A stretch of DNA of 64,000 bases from JANMGV01 sp037440405 (GTDB lineage Bacteria; Planctomycetota; Planctomycetia; Pirellulales; Pirellulaceae): assembly GCA_037440405.1 (NCBI GenBank), contig JBBIUE010000011.1, positions 17,876 to 81,875 on the forward strand, read 5' to 3'. Of the stretch, positions 63,730 to 64,000 are shown in pieces. How positions within the stretch are numbered: position 1 is the first letter of the stretch; every line of letters starts with the position of its first letter. The position numbers were made by a program, and so were the translations under genes. The notes beneath the pieces are model-generated. The model saw nothing but the letters and a program-made list of their open reading frames with translations, was not told the DNA's origin and made no database searches.

Positions 63730-64000
63730 ATGAAAAAGATCTCTCTGGCTTCATCTCGGCGTACGTTTTTGAAGGGGACGGCAGTCTCTGCCGCCGCCTC
63801 TGTTGCAGCTCCCACGATTCTTCCGCGATTGCTCGCTCAAGACCCAGCTTCGGATCGTTTGACTGTCGCCTGCATCGGAGTGGGTGGTCGAGGGTCCGAT
63901 ATCGGAAATCAGGCGGCTTCGCTTGGTCAACTAGTCGCTTGCTGCGACGTCCATCAACGGAACGCAGAGAATTTTGCTGGACGGTATCGTGAACAAAACA
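63730..64000 (+). CDS. Tat-exported Gfo/Idh/MocA family oxidoreductase (5' part)
   Basis: The first 90 codons of a protein cut by the window edge. A twin-arginine signal (SSRRTFLKGTAVSAAASVAA, about 8-27) is followed at about 46 by the Rossmann strand VACIGVGGRGSDI with the GxGxxG NAD(P)-binding motif, then LVACCDVHQRNAE. This is the planctomycete-type exported Gfo/Idh/MocA oxidoreductase, usually acting on sugars. CAGGTG precedes the ATG at 63730. It is divergent from folC. Confidence 0.88.
   Translation, partial: MKKISLASSRRTFLKGTAVSAAASVAAPTILPRLLAQDPASDRLTVACIGVGGRGSDIGNQAASLGQLVACCDVHQRNAENFAGRYREQN

Overview
The window looks like chromosomal DNA from a planctomycete, most likely of the Pirellulales (Rhodopirellula/Pirellula type). 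The evidence is a DUF1501 / cytochrome-DUF1549-DUF1553 cluster, a giant secreted protein with an N-terminal LEDRRLLA (LEPR-type) motif and a C-terminal dockerin, a secreted DUF1559-like protein, a GDSL hydrolase fused to DUF1080, a Tat-exported Gfo/Idh/MocA oxidoreductase, and an ECF sigma factor next to a Ser/Thr kinase with TPR repeats. No rRNA, tRNA, CRISPR array, transposase or phage gene was recognised.

Layout. 1-7846 (minus strand): a DUF1501 / PSCyt / DUF1501 set, a pterin-carbinolamine dehydratase and two coiled-coil hypotheticals, the last cut by the window edge. 7847-8745: a gene-poor gap. 8746-16415 (minus): one very large beta-helix / carboxypeptidase-regulatory / dockerin surface protein gene, broken by an in-frame TGA and by a -1 frameshift in a T6 run. 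16978-21545 (minus): ECF sigma factor, a one-span membrane protein (candidate anti-sigma factor) and two secreted proteins. 21804-24717 (plus): GDSL-DUF1080 hydrolase, thiol peroxidase and an RRM RNA-binding protein with its own promoter, long leader and terminator. 24862-25653 (minus): a two-domain VOC protein.

25973-40564 (plus) is a complete nuoABCDEFGHIJKLMN operon for respiratory complex I, with many ATGA-type overlaps. Upstream of nuoA is a candidate -35/-10 pair followed at once by a perfect palindrome of the Crp/Fnr form TGTGA-N6-TCACA. After it come a DedA membrane protein and an orphan Fe(III)-type ABC permease whose 3' end overlaps the convergent clpB gene.

42945-54719 holds proteostasis and mixed functions: ClpB, pyroglutamyl peptidase, a DPM1-like glycosyltransferase, a ThiF/MoeB-type E1 enzyme, HflK/HflC, a YceH-like protein and a tandem metallo-beta-lactamase protein with one degenerate metal site. 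55138-57796 (minus) is a compact three-gene operon of exported proteins, one DUF1573-like and one very cysteine-rich. It is followed by five tandem copies of a 16-bp near-palindrome. 58209-63471 (minus) reads folC, ECF sigma factor, Ser/Thr kinase-TPR. The window ends inside a Tat-exported Gfo/Idh/MocA oxidoreductase.

The best leads for something undescribed are the Crp-like site at the nuo promoter, the twice-broken giant surface protein, the ECF sigma module with its 12-bp inverted repeat, and the small exported Cys-rich operon. I saw no defence system or mobile element.
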